From positions 12,694,501-12,758,500 of the forward strand of contig OZ059896.1 in assembly GCA_964057225.1 (NCBI GenBank): 64,000 bases of DNA, read 5' to 3'. The first letter of the stretch is position 1; the number at the start of each line of letters is the position of its first letter. The notes under the pieces were generated by a model. It was not told where the DNA came from, did not search any database, and saw nothing but the letters and a program-made list of their open reading frames with translations. This document shows positions 48,398-60,500 of this stretch, in pieces. The position numbers were made by a program, and so were the translations under genes. Source of the stretch: Auanema rhodensis. Its lineage: Eukaryota > Nematoda > Chromadorea > Rhabditida > Rhabditidae.

Positions 48398-51223
48398 GTG
48401 ATCAGATTGTTAATCGTTGTATCTGTAAACGTTTCTCTCGAAATAGCAAGTAGAGTGTTCAGTTGTACTCACTTAACAAAGAAAGTAGAAGAACATATAT
48501 ATTTAGAGCAAAAAAAGTGCGGAAAAGTCGTTATCTCGTTAACATCAGTTTCACTGTTCAAAACTCTGTTTATTGTCACTCTACTTGCTATTTCGAGAGA
48601 AACGTTTAGAGATATATATGAATATTTACTACACTAGCAAGCAGAAGAAAACCTTATACTAGTTCATTGTTTTTTTTTAAATTTTTTTCGGTATATTTAT
48701 TTTTTCACTGTCAAATCGGCATGCACCTGCTGCACATGTGCGAGCTATTCGAGTGACCGATGCCCAAACGAGCCACGCTTAGAAAATGAGGCTGACATAA
48801 CACGTTTTTCATTCCTACCCAGATTGATTGCTTTTGAGACATTTCTGTCTTATGTCATTATATTCTCTACTTTGACTTTGATTTTTCTAAAATTTCATTA
48901 ATGTATAATTCAAAATATCATTTCTTGTGATCAGATTGTTAATCGTTATATCTGTAAACGTTTCTCTCGAAATAGCAAGTAGAGTGTTCAGTTGTACTCA
49001 CTTAACAAAGAAAGTAGAAGAACATATATATTTAGAGCAAAAAAAGTGCGGAAAAGTCGTTATCTCGTTAACATCAGTTTCACTGTTCAAAACTCTGTTT
49101 ATTGTCACTCTACTTGCTATTTCGAGAGAAACGTTTACAGATATATATGAATATTTACTACACTAGCAAGCAGAAGAAAACCTTATACTACTTCATTGTT
49201 TTTTTTTTAATTTTTTTCGGTATATTTATTTTTTCACTGTCAAATCAGCAACACTAGCAAGCAGAAGAAAACCTTGTACTAGTTCATTGTTTTTTTTTAA
49301 ATTTTTTTCGGTATATTTATTTTTTCACTGTCAAATCGGCATGCACCTGCTGCACATGTGCGAGCTATTCGAGTGACCGATGCCCAAACGAGCCACGCTT
49401 AGAAAATGAGGCTGACATAACACGTTTTTCACTCCTACCTAGATTGATTGCTTTAGAGACATTTCTGTCTTATCTCATTATATTCTCTACTTTGACTTTG
49501 ATTTTTCTAAAATTTCATTAATGTATAATTCAAAATATCATTTCTTGTGATCAGATTGTTAATCGTTATATCTGTAAACGTTTCTCTCGAAATAGCAAGT
49601 GGAGTGTTCAGTTGTACCCACTTAACAAAGAAAGTAGAAGAACATATATATTTAGAGCAAAAAAAGTGCGGAAAAGTCGTTACCTCGTTAACATCAGTTT
49701 CACTGCCCAAAACTCTGTTTATTGTCATTCTACTTGCTATTTCGAGAGAAACGTTCACAGATATAAATGAATATTTACTACACTAGCAAGCAGAAGAAAA
49801 CCTTATACTAGTTCATTGTTTTTTTTTAAATTTTTTTCGGTATATTTATTTTTTCACTGTCAAATCGGCATGCACCTGCTGCACATGTGCGAGCTATTCG
49901 AGTGACCGATGCCCAAACGAGCCACGCTTAGAAAATGAGGCTGACATAACACGTTTTTCACTCCTACCCAGATTGATTGCTTTTGAGACATTTCTGTCTT
50001 ATCTCATTATATTCTCTACTTTGACTTTGATTTTTCTGAAATTTCATTAATGTATAATTCAAAATATCATTTCTTGTGATCAGATTGTTAATCGTTATAT
50101 CTGTGAACGTTTCTCTCGAAATAGTAAGTAGAGTGTTCAGTTGTACTCACTTAACAAAGAAAGTAGACGAACATATATATTTAGAGCAAAAGAAGTGCGG
50201 AAAAGTCGTTATCTCGTTAACATCAGTTTCACTGTTCAAAACTCTGTTTATTGTCACTCTACTTGCTATTTCGAAAGAAACGTTTACAGATATATATGAA
50301 TATTTACTACACTAGCAAGCAGAAGAAAACCTTATACTAGTTCATTGTTTTTTTTTAATTTTTTTCGGTATATTTATTTTTTCACTGTCAAATCGGCATG
50401 CACCTGCTGCACATGTGCGAGCTATTCGAGTGACCGATGCCCAAACGAGCCACGCTTAGAAAATGAGGCTGACATAACACGTTTTTCACTCCTACCCAGA
50501 TTGATTGCTTTAGAGACATTTCTGTCTTATCTCATTATACTCTCTACTTTGACTTTCATTTTTCTAAAATTTCATTAATGTATAATTCAAAATATCATTT
50601 CTTGTGATCAGATTGTTAATCGTTATATCTGTAAACGTTTCTCTCGAAATAGCAAGTGGAGTGTTCAGTTGTACCCACTTAACAAAGAAAGTAGAAGAAC
50701 ATATATATTTAGAGCAAAAAAAGTGCGGAAAAGTCGTTATCTCGTTAACATCAGTTTCACTGTTCAAAACTCTGTTTATTGTCACTCTACTTGCTATTTC
50801 GAGAGAAACGTTTACAGATATATATGAATATTTACTACACTAGCAAGCAGAAGAAAACCTTATACTAGTTCATTGTTTTTTTTTTAATTTTTTTCGGTAT
50901 ATTTATTTTTTCACTGTCAAATCGGCAACACTAGCAAGCAGAAGAAAACCTTATACTAGTTCATTGTTTTTTTTTTAATTTTTTTCGGTATATTTTCTTT
51001 TTCACTGTCAAATCGACAAGCACCTGCTGCACATGTGCGAGCTATTCGAGTGACCGATGCCCGAACGAGCCATGCTTAGAAAATGAGGCTGACATAACAC
51101 GTTTTTCACTCCTACCCAGGTTGATTGCTTTAGAAACATTTCTGTCTCATCTCAATATATTCTCTACTTTGACTTTGATTTTTCTAAAATTTCATTAATG
51201 TAAAATTCAAAATATCATTTCTT
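48398..51223. repeat. mixed satellite domain right of the MITE
   Basis: Monomers 48398, 48927, 49547, 50076 and 50604. 48398 is mosaic: it has the R-type TTGTATCTG and the R-type upstream spacer (CGGTTTATTTA, GTCCAATCGG) but AGCAAGTAG and TTAACATCAG downstream. 49547 and 50604 share AGCAAGTGGAGTG with 7506 and 11755, about 40 kb away. No regular higher-order period. Confidence 0.75.
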
Positions 51224-54200
51224 GTGATCAGATTGTTAATCGTTATAACTGTAAACGTTTCTCTCGAAATAGCAAGTAGAGTGTTCAGTTGTACCCACTT
51301 AACAAAGAAAGTAGAAGAACATATATATTTAGAGCAAAAAAAGTGCGGAAAAGTCGTTATCTCGTTAACATCAGTTTCACTGTTCAAAACTCTGTTTATT
51401 GTCACTCTACTTGCTATTTCGAGAGAAACGTTTACAGATATATATGAATATTTACTACACTAGCAAGCAGAAGAAAACCTTATACTAGTTCATTGTTTTT
51501 TTTTTAATTTTTTTCGGTATATTTTCTTTTTCACTGTCAAATCGACAAGCACCTGCTGCACATGTGCGAGCTATTCGAGTGACCGATGCCCGAACGAGCC
51601 ATGCTTAGAAAATGAGGCTGACATAACACGTTTTTCACTCCTACCCAGGTTGATTGCTTTAGAAACATTTCTGTCTCATCTCAATATATTCTCTACTTTG
51701 ACTTTGATTTTTCTAAAATTTCATTAATGTAAAATTCAAAATATCATTTCTTGTGATCAGATTGTTAATCGTTATAACTGTAAACGTTTCTCTCGAAATA
51801 GCAAGTAGAGTGTTCAGTTGTACCCACTTAACAAAGAAAGTAGAAGAACATATATATTTAGAGCAAAAAAAGTGCGGAAAAGTCGTTATCTCGTTAACAT
51901 CAGTTTCACTGTTCAAAACTCTGTTTATTGTCACTCTACTTGCTATTTCGAGAGAAACGTTTACAGATATATATGAATATTTACTACACTAGCAAGCAGA
52001 AGAAAACCTTATACTAGTTCATTGTTTTTTTTTGAAATTTTTTTCGGTATATTTATTTTTTCATTGTCAAATCGGCAAGCACCTGCTGCACATGTGCGAG
52101 CTATTCGAGTGACCGATGCCCAAACGAGCCACGCTTAAAAAATGAGGCTGACATAACACGTTTTTCACTCCTACCCAGATTGATTGCTTTAGAGACATTT
52201 CTGTCTTATCTCATTATATTCTCTACTTTGACTTCGATTTTTCTAAAATTTCATTAATGTATAATTCAAAATATTATTTTTTGTGATCAGATTGTTAATC
52301 GTTATATCTGTAAACGTTTCTCTCGAAATAGCAAGTAGAGTGTTCAGTTGTACTCACTTAACAAAGAAAGTAGAAGAACATATATATTTTGAGCAAAAAA
52401 AGTGCGGAAAAGTCGTTATCTCGTTAACATCAGTTTCACTGTTCAAAACTCTGTTTATTGTCACTCTACTTGCTATTTCGAGAGAAACGTGTACAGATAT
52501 ATATGAATATTTACTATACTAGCAAGCAGAAGAAAACCTTATACTAGTTCATTGTTTTTTTTTAATTTTTTTCGGTATATTTATTTTTTCACTGTCAAAT
52601 CGGCAACACTAGCAAGCAGAAAAAAACCTTAAACTAGTTCATTGTTTTTTTTTTAAATTTTTTTCGGTATATTTATTTTTTCACTGTCAAATGGGCAAGC
52701 ACCTGCTGCACATGTGCGAGCTATTCGAGTGACCGATGCCCAAACGAGCCACGCTCAGAAAATGAGGCTGACATAACACGTTTTTCACTCCTACCCAGAT
52801 TGATTGCTTTAGAGACATTTCTGTCTTATCTCATTATATTTCCTACTTTGACTTTGATTTTTCTAAAATTTCATTAATGTAAAATTCAAAATATCATTTC
52901 TTGTGATCAGATTGTTAATCGTTATATCTGTAAACGTTTCTCTCAAAATAGCAAGTAGAGTGTTCAGTTGTACCCACTCAACAAAGAAAGTAGAAGAACA
53001 TATCTATTTAGAGCAAAAAAAGTGCGGAAAAGTCGTTATCTCGTTAACATCAGTTTCACTGCCCAAAACTCAGTTTATTGTCATTCTACTTGCTATTTCG
53101 AGAGAAACGTTTACAGATGTATATGAATATTTACTACACTAGCAAGCAGAAGAAAACCTTATACTAGTTCATTGTTTTTTTTTTAATTTTTTTCGGTATA
53201 TTTATTTTTTCACTGTCAAATCGGCAAGCACCTGCTGCACATGTGCGAGCTATTCGAGTGACCGATGCCCGAACGAGCCATGCTTAGAAAATGAGGCTGA
53301 CATAACACGTTTTTCACTCCTACCCAGGTTGATTGCTTTAGAAACATTTCTGTCTCATCTCAATATATTCTCTACTTTGACTTTGATTTTTCTAAAATTT
53401 CATTAATGTAAAATTCAAAATATCATTTCTTGTGATCAGATTGTTAATCGTTATAACTGTAAACGTTTCTCTCGAAATAGCAAGTAGAGTGTTCAGTTGT
53501 ACCCACTTAACAAAGAAAGTAGAAGAACATATATATTTAGAGCAAAAAAAGTGCGGAAAAGTCGTTATCTCGTTAACATCAGTTTCACTGTTCAAAACTC
53601 TGTTTATTGTCACTCTACTTGCTATTTCGAGAGAAACGTTTACAGATATATATGAATATTTACTACACTAGCAAGCAGAAGAAAACCTTATACTAGTTCA
53701 TTGTTTTTTTTTGAAATTTTTTTCGGTATATTTATTTTTTCATTGTCAAATCGGCAAGCACCTGCTGCACATGTGCGAGCTATTCGAGTGACCGATGCCC
53801 AAACGAGCCACGCTTAGAAAATGAGGCTGACATAACACGTTTTTCACTCCTACCCAGATTGATTGCTTTAGAGACATTTCTGTCTTATCTCATTATATTC
53901 TCTACTTTGACTTCGATTTTTCTAAAATTTCATTAATGTATAATTCAAAATATTATTTTTTGTGATCAGATTGTTAATCGTTATATCTGTAAACGTTTCT
54001 CTCGAAATAGCAAGTAGAGTGTTCAGTTGTACTCACTTAACAAAGAAAGTAGAAGAACATATATATTTTGAGCAAAAAAAGTGCGGAAAAGTCGTTATCT
54101 CGTTAACATCAGTTTCACTGTTCAAAACTCTGTTTATTGTCACTCTACTTGCTATTTCGAGAGAAACGTGTACAGATATATATGAATATTTACTATACTA

Positions 54201-54581
54201 GCAAGCAGAAGAAAACCTTATACTAGTTCATTGTTTTTTTTTAATTTTTTTCGGTATATTTATTTTTTCACTGTCAAATCGGCAACACTAGCAAGCAGAA
54301 AAAAACCTTAAACTAGTTCATTGTTTTTTTTTTAAATTTTTTTCGGTATATTTATTTTTTCACTGTCAAATGGGCAAGCACCTGCTGCACATGTGCGAGC
54401 TATTCGAGTGACCGATGCCCAAACGAGCCACGCTCAGAAAATGAGGCTGACATAACACGTTTTTCACTCCTACCCAGATTGATTGCTTTAGAGACATTTC
54501 TGTCTTATCTCATTATATTTCCTACTTTGACTTTGATTTTTCTAAAATTTCATTAATGTAAAATTCAAAATATCATTTCTT
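51224..54581. repeat. higher-order repeat: K-L-X'' trimer, 1679 bp
   Basis: K at 51224, 51753 and 53432 (TATAACTG with TGTTCAAAAC, preceded by CTCAATATATTC and CCCAGGTTG). L at 52283 and 53962 (ATTTTTTGTGATC, ATATTTTGAGC, GAAACGTGTACAG, TTACTATACTAGC). X'' at 52903, continuing into 54582. K to K (51753-53432) and L to L (52283-53962) are both 1679 bp. K is additionally duplicated at 51224/51753, where the two copies look identical including their upstream spacer with TATTTTCTTTTTC. Confidence 0.9.
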
Positions 54582-57500
54582 GTGATCAGATTGTTAATCG
54601 TTATATCTGTAAACGTTTCTCTCAAAATAGCAAGTAGAGTGTTCAGTTGTACCCACTCAACAAAGAAAGTAGAAGAACATATATATTTAGAGCAAAAAAA
54701 GTGCGGAAAAGTCGTTATCTCGTTAACATCAGTTTCACTGCCCAAAACTCAGTTTATTGTCATTCTACTTGCTATTTCGAGAGAAACGTTTACAGATGTA
54801 TATGAATATTTACTACACTAGCAAGCAGAAGAAAACCTTATACTAGTTCATTGTTTTTTTTTTAATTTTTTTCGGTATATTTATTTTTTCACTGTCAAAT
54901 CGGCAAGCACCTGCTGCACATGTGCGAGCTATTCGAGTGACCGATGCCCAAACGAGCCACGCTTAGAAAATGAAGCTGACATAACACGTTTTTCACTCCT
55001 ACCCAGATTGATTGCTTTAGAGACATTTCTGTCTTATCTCATTATATTCTCTACTTTGACTTTGATTTTTCTAAAATTGCATTAATGTAAAATTCAAAAT
55101 ATCATTTCTTGTGATCAGATTGTTAATCGTTATATCTGTAAACGTTTCTCTCAAAATAGCAAGTAGAGTGTTCAGTTGTACCCACTCAACAAAGAAAGTA
55201 GAAGAACATATATATTTAGAGCAAAAAAAGTGCGGAAAAGTCGTTATCTCGTTAACATCAGTTTCACTGCCCAAAACTCAGTTTATTGTCATTCTACTTG
55301 CTATTTCGAGAGAAACGTTTACAGATGTATATGAATATTTACTACACTAGCAAGCAGAAGAAAACCTTATACTAGTTCATTGTTTTTTTTTAATTTTTTT
55401 CGGTATATTTATTTTTTCACTGTCAAATCGGCAAGCACCTGCTGCACATGTGCGAGCTATTCGAGTGACCGATGCCCAAACGAGCCACGCTTAGAAAATG
55501 AGGCTGACATAACACGTTTTTCACTTCTACCCAGATTGATTGTTTTAGAGACATTTCTGTCTTATCTCATTATATTCTCTACTTTGACTTTGATTTTTCT
55601 AAAACTTCATTAATGTATAATTCAAAATATCATTTCTTGTGATCAGATTGTTAATTGTTATAACTGTAAACGTTTCTCTCGAAATAGCAAGTAGAGTGTT
55701 CAGTTGTACCCACTTAACGAAGAAAGTAGAAGAACATATATATTTTGAGCAAAAAAAGTGCGGAAAAGTCGTTATCTCGTTAACATCAGTTTCACTGCCC
55801 GAAACTCAGTTTATTGTCATTCTACTTGCTATTTCGAGAGAAACGTTTACAGATGTATATGAATATTTACTACACTAGCAAGCAGAAGAAAGCCTTATAC
55901 TAGTTCATTGTTTTTTTTTTAATTTTTTTCGGTATATTTATTTTTTCACTGTCAAATCGGCAAGCACCTGCTGCACATGTGCGAGCTATTCGAGTGACCG
56001 ATGCCCAAACGAGCCACGCTTAGAAAATGAGGCTGACATAACACGTTTTTCACTTCTACCCAGATTGATTGTTTTAGAGACATTTCTGTCTTATCTCATT
56101 ATATTCTCTACTTTGACTTTGATTTTTCTAAAACTTCATTAATGTATAATTCAAAATATCATTTCTTGTGATCAGATTGTTAATTGTTATAACTGTAAAC
56201 GTTTCTCTCGAAATAGCAAGTAGAGTGTTCAGTTGTACCCACTTAACGAAGAAAGTAGAAGAACATATATATTTTGAGCAAAAAAAGTGCGGAAAAGTCG
56301 TTATCTCGTTAACATCAGTTTCACTGCCCGAAACTCAGTTTATTGTCATTCTACTTGCTATTTCGAGAGAAACGTTTACAGATGTATATGAATATTTACT
56401 ACACTAGCAAGCAGAAGAAAGCCTTATACTAGTTCATTGTTTTTTTTTTAATTTTTTTCGGTATATTTATTTTTTCACTGTCAAATCGGCAAGCACCTGC
56501 TGCACATGTGCGAGCTATTCGAGTGACCGATGCCCAAACGAGCCACGCTTAGAAAATGAGGCTGACATAACACGTTTTTCACTCCTACCCAGATTGATTG
56601 CTTTAGAGACATTTCTGTCTTATCTCATTATATTCTCTACTTTGACTTTGATTTTTCTAAAATTTCATTAATGTAAAATTCAAAATATCATTTCTTGTGA
56701 TCAGATTGTTAATCGTTATATCTGTAAACGGTTCTCTCAAAATAGCAAGTAGAGTGTTCAGTTGTACCCACTCAACAAAGAAAGTAGAAGAACATATATA
56801 TTTAGAGCAAAAAAAGTGCGGAAAAGTCGTTATCTCGTTAACATCAGTTTCACTGCCCAAAACTCAGTTCATTGTCATTCTACTTGCTATTTCGAGAGAT
56901 ACGTTTACAGATGTATATGAATATTTACTACACTAGCAAGCAGAAGAAAACCTTATACTAGTTCATTGTTTTTTTTTTTAATTTTTTTCGGTATATTTAT
57001 TTTTTCACTGTCAAATCGGCAAGCACCTGCTGCACATGTGCGAGCTATTCGAGTGACCGATGCCCAAACGAGCCACGCTTAGAAAATGAGGCTGACATAA
57101 CACGTTTTTCACTCCTACCCAGATTGATTGCTCTAGAGACATTTCTGTCTTATCTCATTATATTCTCTACTTTGACTTTGATTTTTCTAAAATTTCATTA
57201 ATGTAAAATTCAAAATATCATTTCTTGTGATCAGATTGTTAATCGTTATATCTGTAAACGTTTCTCTCAAAATAGCAAGTAGAGTGTTCAGTTGTACCCA
57301 CTCAACAAAGAAAGTAGAAGAACATATATATTTAGAGCAAAAAAAGTGCGGAAAAGTCGTTATCTCGTTAACATCAGTTTCACTGCCCAAAACTCAGTTC
57401 ATTGTCATTCTACTTGCTATTTGGAGAGATACGTTTACAGATGTATATGAATATTTACTACACTAGCAAGCAGAAGAAAACCTTATACTAGTTCATTGTT

Positions 57501-60500
57501 TTTTTTTTAATTTTTTTCGGTATATTTATTTTTTCACTGTCAAATCGGCAAGCACCTGTTGCACATGTGCGAGCTATTCGAGTGACCGATGCCCAAACGA
57601 GCCACGCTTAGAAAATGGGGCTGACATAACACGTTTTTCACTCCTACCCAGATTGATTGCTTTAGAGACATTTCTGTCTTATCTCATTATATTCTCTACT
57701 TTGACTTTGATTTTTCTAAAATTTCATTAATGTAAAATTCAAAATATCATTTCTTGTGATCAGATTGTTAATCGTTATATCTGTAAACGTTTCTCTCAAA
57801 ATAGCAAGTAGAGTGTTCAGTTGTACCCACTCAACAAAGAAAGTAGAAGAACATATATATTTAGAGCAAAAAAAGTGCGGAAAAGTCGTTATCTCGTTAA
57901 CATCAGTTTCACTGCCCAAAACTCAGTTTATTGTCATTCTACTTGCTATTTCGAGAGAAACGTTTACAGATGTATATGAATATTTACTACACTAGCAAGC
58001 AGAAGAAAACCTTATACTAGTTCATTGTTTTTTTTTTTTAATTTTTTTCGGTATATTTATTTTTTCACTGTCAAATCGGCAAGCACCTGCTGCACATGTG
58101 CGAGCTATTCGAGTGACCGATGCCCAAACGAGCCACGCTTAGAAAATGAGGCTGACATAACACGTTTTTCACTCCTACCCAGATTGATTGCTTTAGAGAC
58201 ATTTCTGTCTTATCTCATTATATTCTCTACTTTGACTTTGATTTTTCTAAAACTTCATTGATGTATAATTCAAAATATCATTTCTTGTGATCAGATTGTT
58301 AATTGTTATAACTGTAAACGTTTCTCTCGAAATAGCAAGTAGAGTGTTCAGTTGTACCCACTTAACAAAGAAAGTAGAAGAACATATATATTAAGAGCAA
58401 AAAAAGTGCGGAAAAGTCGTTATCTCGTTAACATTAGTTTCACTGCCCAAAACTCTGTTTATTGTCATTCTACTTGCTATTTCGAGAGAAACGTTTACAG
58501 ATGTATATGAATATTTACTACACTAGCAAGCACAAGAAAACCTTATACTAGTTCATTGTTTTTTTTTTAATTTTTTTCGGTATATTTATTTTTTCACTGT
58601 CAAATCGGCAAGCACCTGTTGCACATGTGCGAGCTATTCGAGTGACCGATGCCCAAACGAGCCACGCTTAGAAAATGAAGCTGACATAACACGTTTTTCA
58701 CTCCTACCCAGATTGATTGCTTTAGAGACATTTCTGTCTTATCTCATTATATTCTCTACTTTGACTTTGATTTTTCTAAAATTGCATTAATGTAAAATTC
58801 AAAATATTATTTCTTGTGATCAGATTGTTAATCGTTATATCTGTAAACGTTTCTCTCAAAATAGCAAGTAGAGTGTTCAGTTGTACCCACTCAACAAAGA
58901 AAGTAGAAGAACATATATATTTAGAGCAAAAAAAGTGCGGAAAAGTCGTTATCTCGTTAACATCAGTTTCACTGCCCAAAACTCAGTTCATTGTCATTCT
59001 ACTTGCTATTTCGAGAGATACGTTTACAGATGTATATGAATATTTACTACACTAGCAAGCAGAAGAAAACCTTATACTAGTTCATTGTTTTTTTTTTAAT
59101 TTTTTTCGGTATATTTATTTTTTCACTGTCAAATCGGCAAGCACCTGTTGCACATGTGCGAGCTATTCGAGTGACCGATGCCCAAACGAGCCACGCTTAG
59201 AAAATGAGGCTGACATAACACGTTTTTCACTCCTACCCAGATTGATTGCTCTAGAGACATTTCTGTCTTATCTCATTATATTCTCTACTTTGACTTTGAT
59301 TTTTCTAAAATTTCATTAATGTAAAATTCAAAATATCGTTTCTTGTGATCAGATTGTTAATCGTTATATCTGTAAACGTTTCTCTCAAAATAGCAAGTAG
59401 AGTGTTCAGTTGTACCCACTCAACAAAGAAAGTAGAAGAACATATATATTTAGAGCAAAAAAAGTGCGGAAAAGTCGTTATCTCGTTAACATCAGTTTCA
59501 CTGCCCAAAACTCAGTTTATTGTCATTCTACTTGCTATTTCGAGAGAAACGTTTACAGATGTATATGAATATTTACTACACTAGCAAGCAGAAGAAAACC
59601 TTATACTAGTTCATTGTTTTTTTTTAAATTTTTTTCGGTATATTTATTTTTTCACTGTCAAATCGGCAAGCACCTGCTGCACATGTGCGAGCTATTCGAG
59701 TGACCGATGCCCAAACGAGCCACGCTTAGAAAATGAGGCTGACATAACACGTTTTTCACTCCTACCCAGATTGATTGCTCTAGAGACATTTCTGTCTTAT
59801 CTCATTATATTCTCTACTTTGACTTTGATTTTTCTAAAATTTCATTAATGTAAAATTCAAAATATCGTTTCTTGTGATCAGATTGTTAATCGTTATATCT
59901 GTAAACGTTTCTCTCGAAATAGCAAGTAGAGTGTTCAGTTGTACCCACTCAACAAAGAAAGTAGAAGAACATATATATTTAGAGCAAAAAAAGTGCGGAA
60001 AATTCGTTATCTCGTTAACATCAGTTTCACTGCCCAAAACTCAGTTTATTGTCATTCTACTTGCTATTTCGAGAGAAACGTTTACAGATGTATATGAATA
60101 TTTACTACACTAGCAAGCAGAAGAAAACCTTATACTAGTTCATTGTTTTTTTTTAAATTTTTTTCGGTATATTTATTTTTTCACTGTCAAATCGGCAAGC
60201 ACCTGCTGCACATGTGCGAGCTATTCGAGTGACCGATGCCCAAACGAGCCACGCTTAGAAAATGAGGCTGACATAACACGTTTTTCACTCCTACCCAGAT
60301 TGATTGCTTTAGAGACATTTCTGTCTTATCTCATTATATTCTCTATTTTGACTTTGATTTTTCTAAAACTTCATTAATGTATAATTCAAAATATGATTTC
60401 TTGTGATCAGATTGTTAATTGTTATAACTGTAAACATTTCTCTCGAAATAGCAAGTAGAGTGTTCAGTTGCACCCACTTAACAAAGAAAGTAGAAGAACA

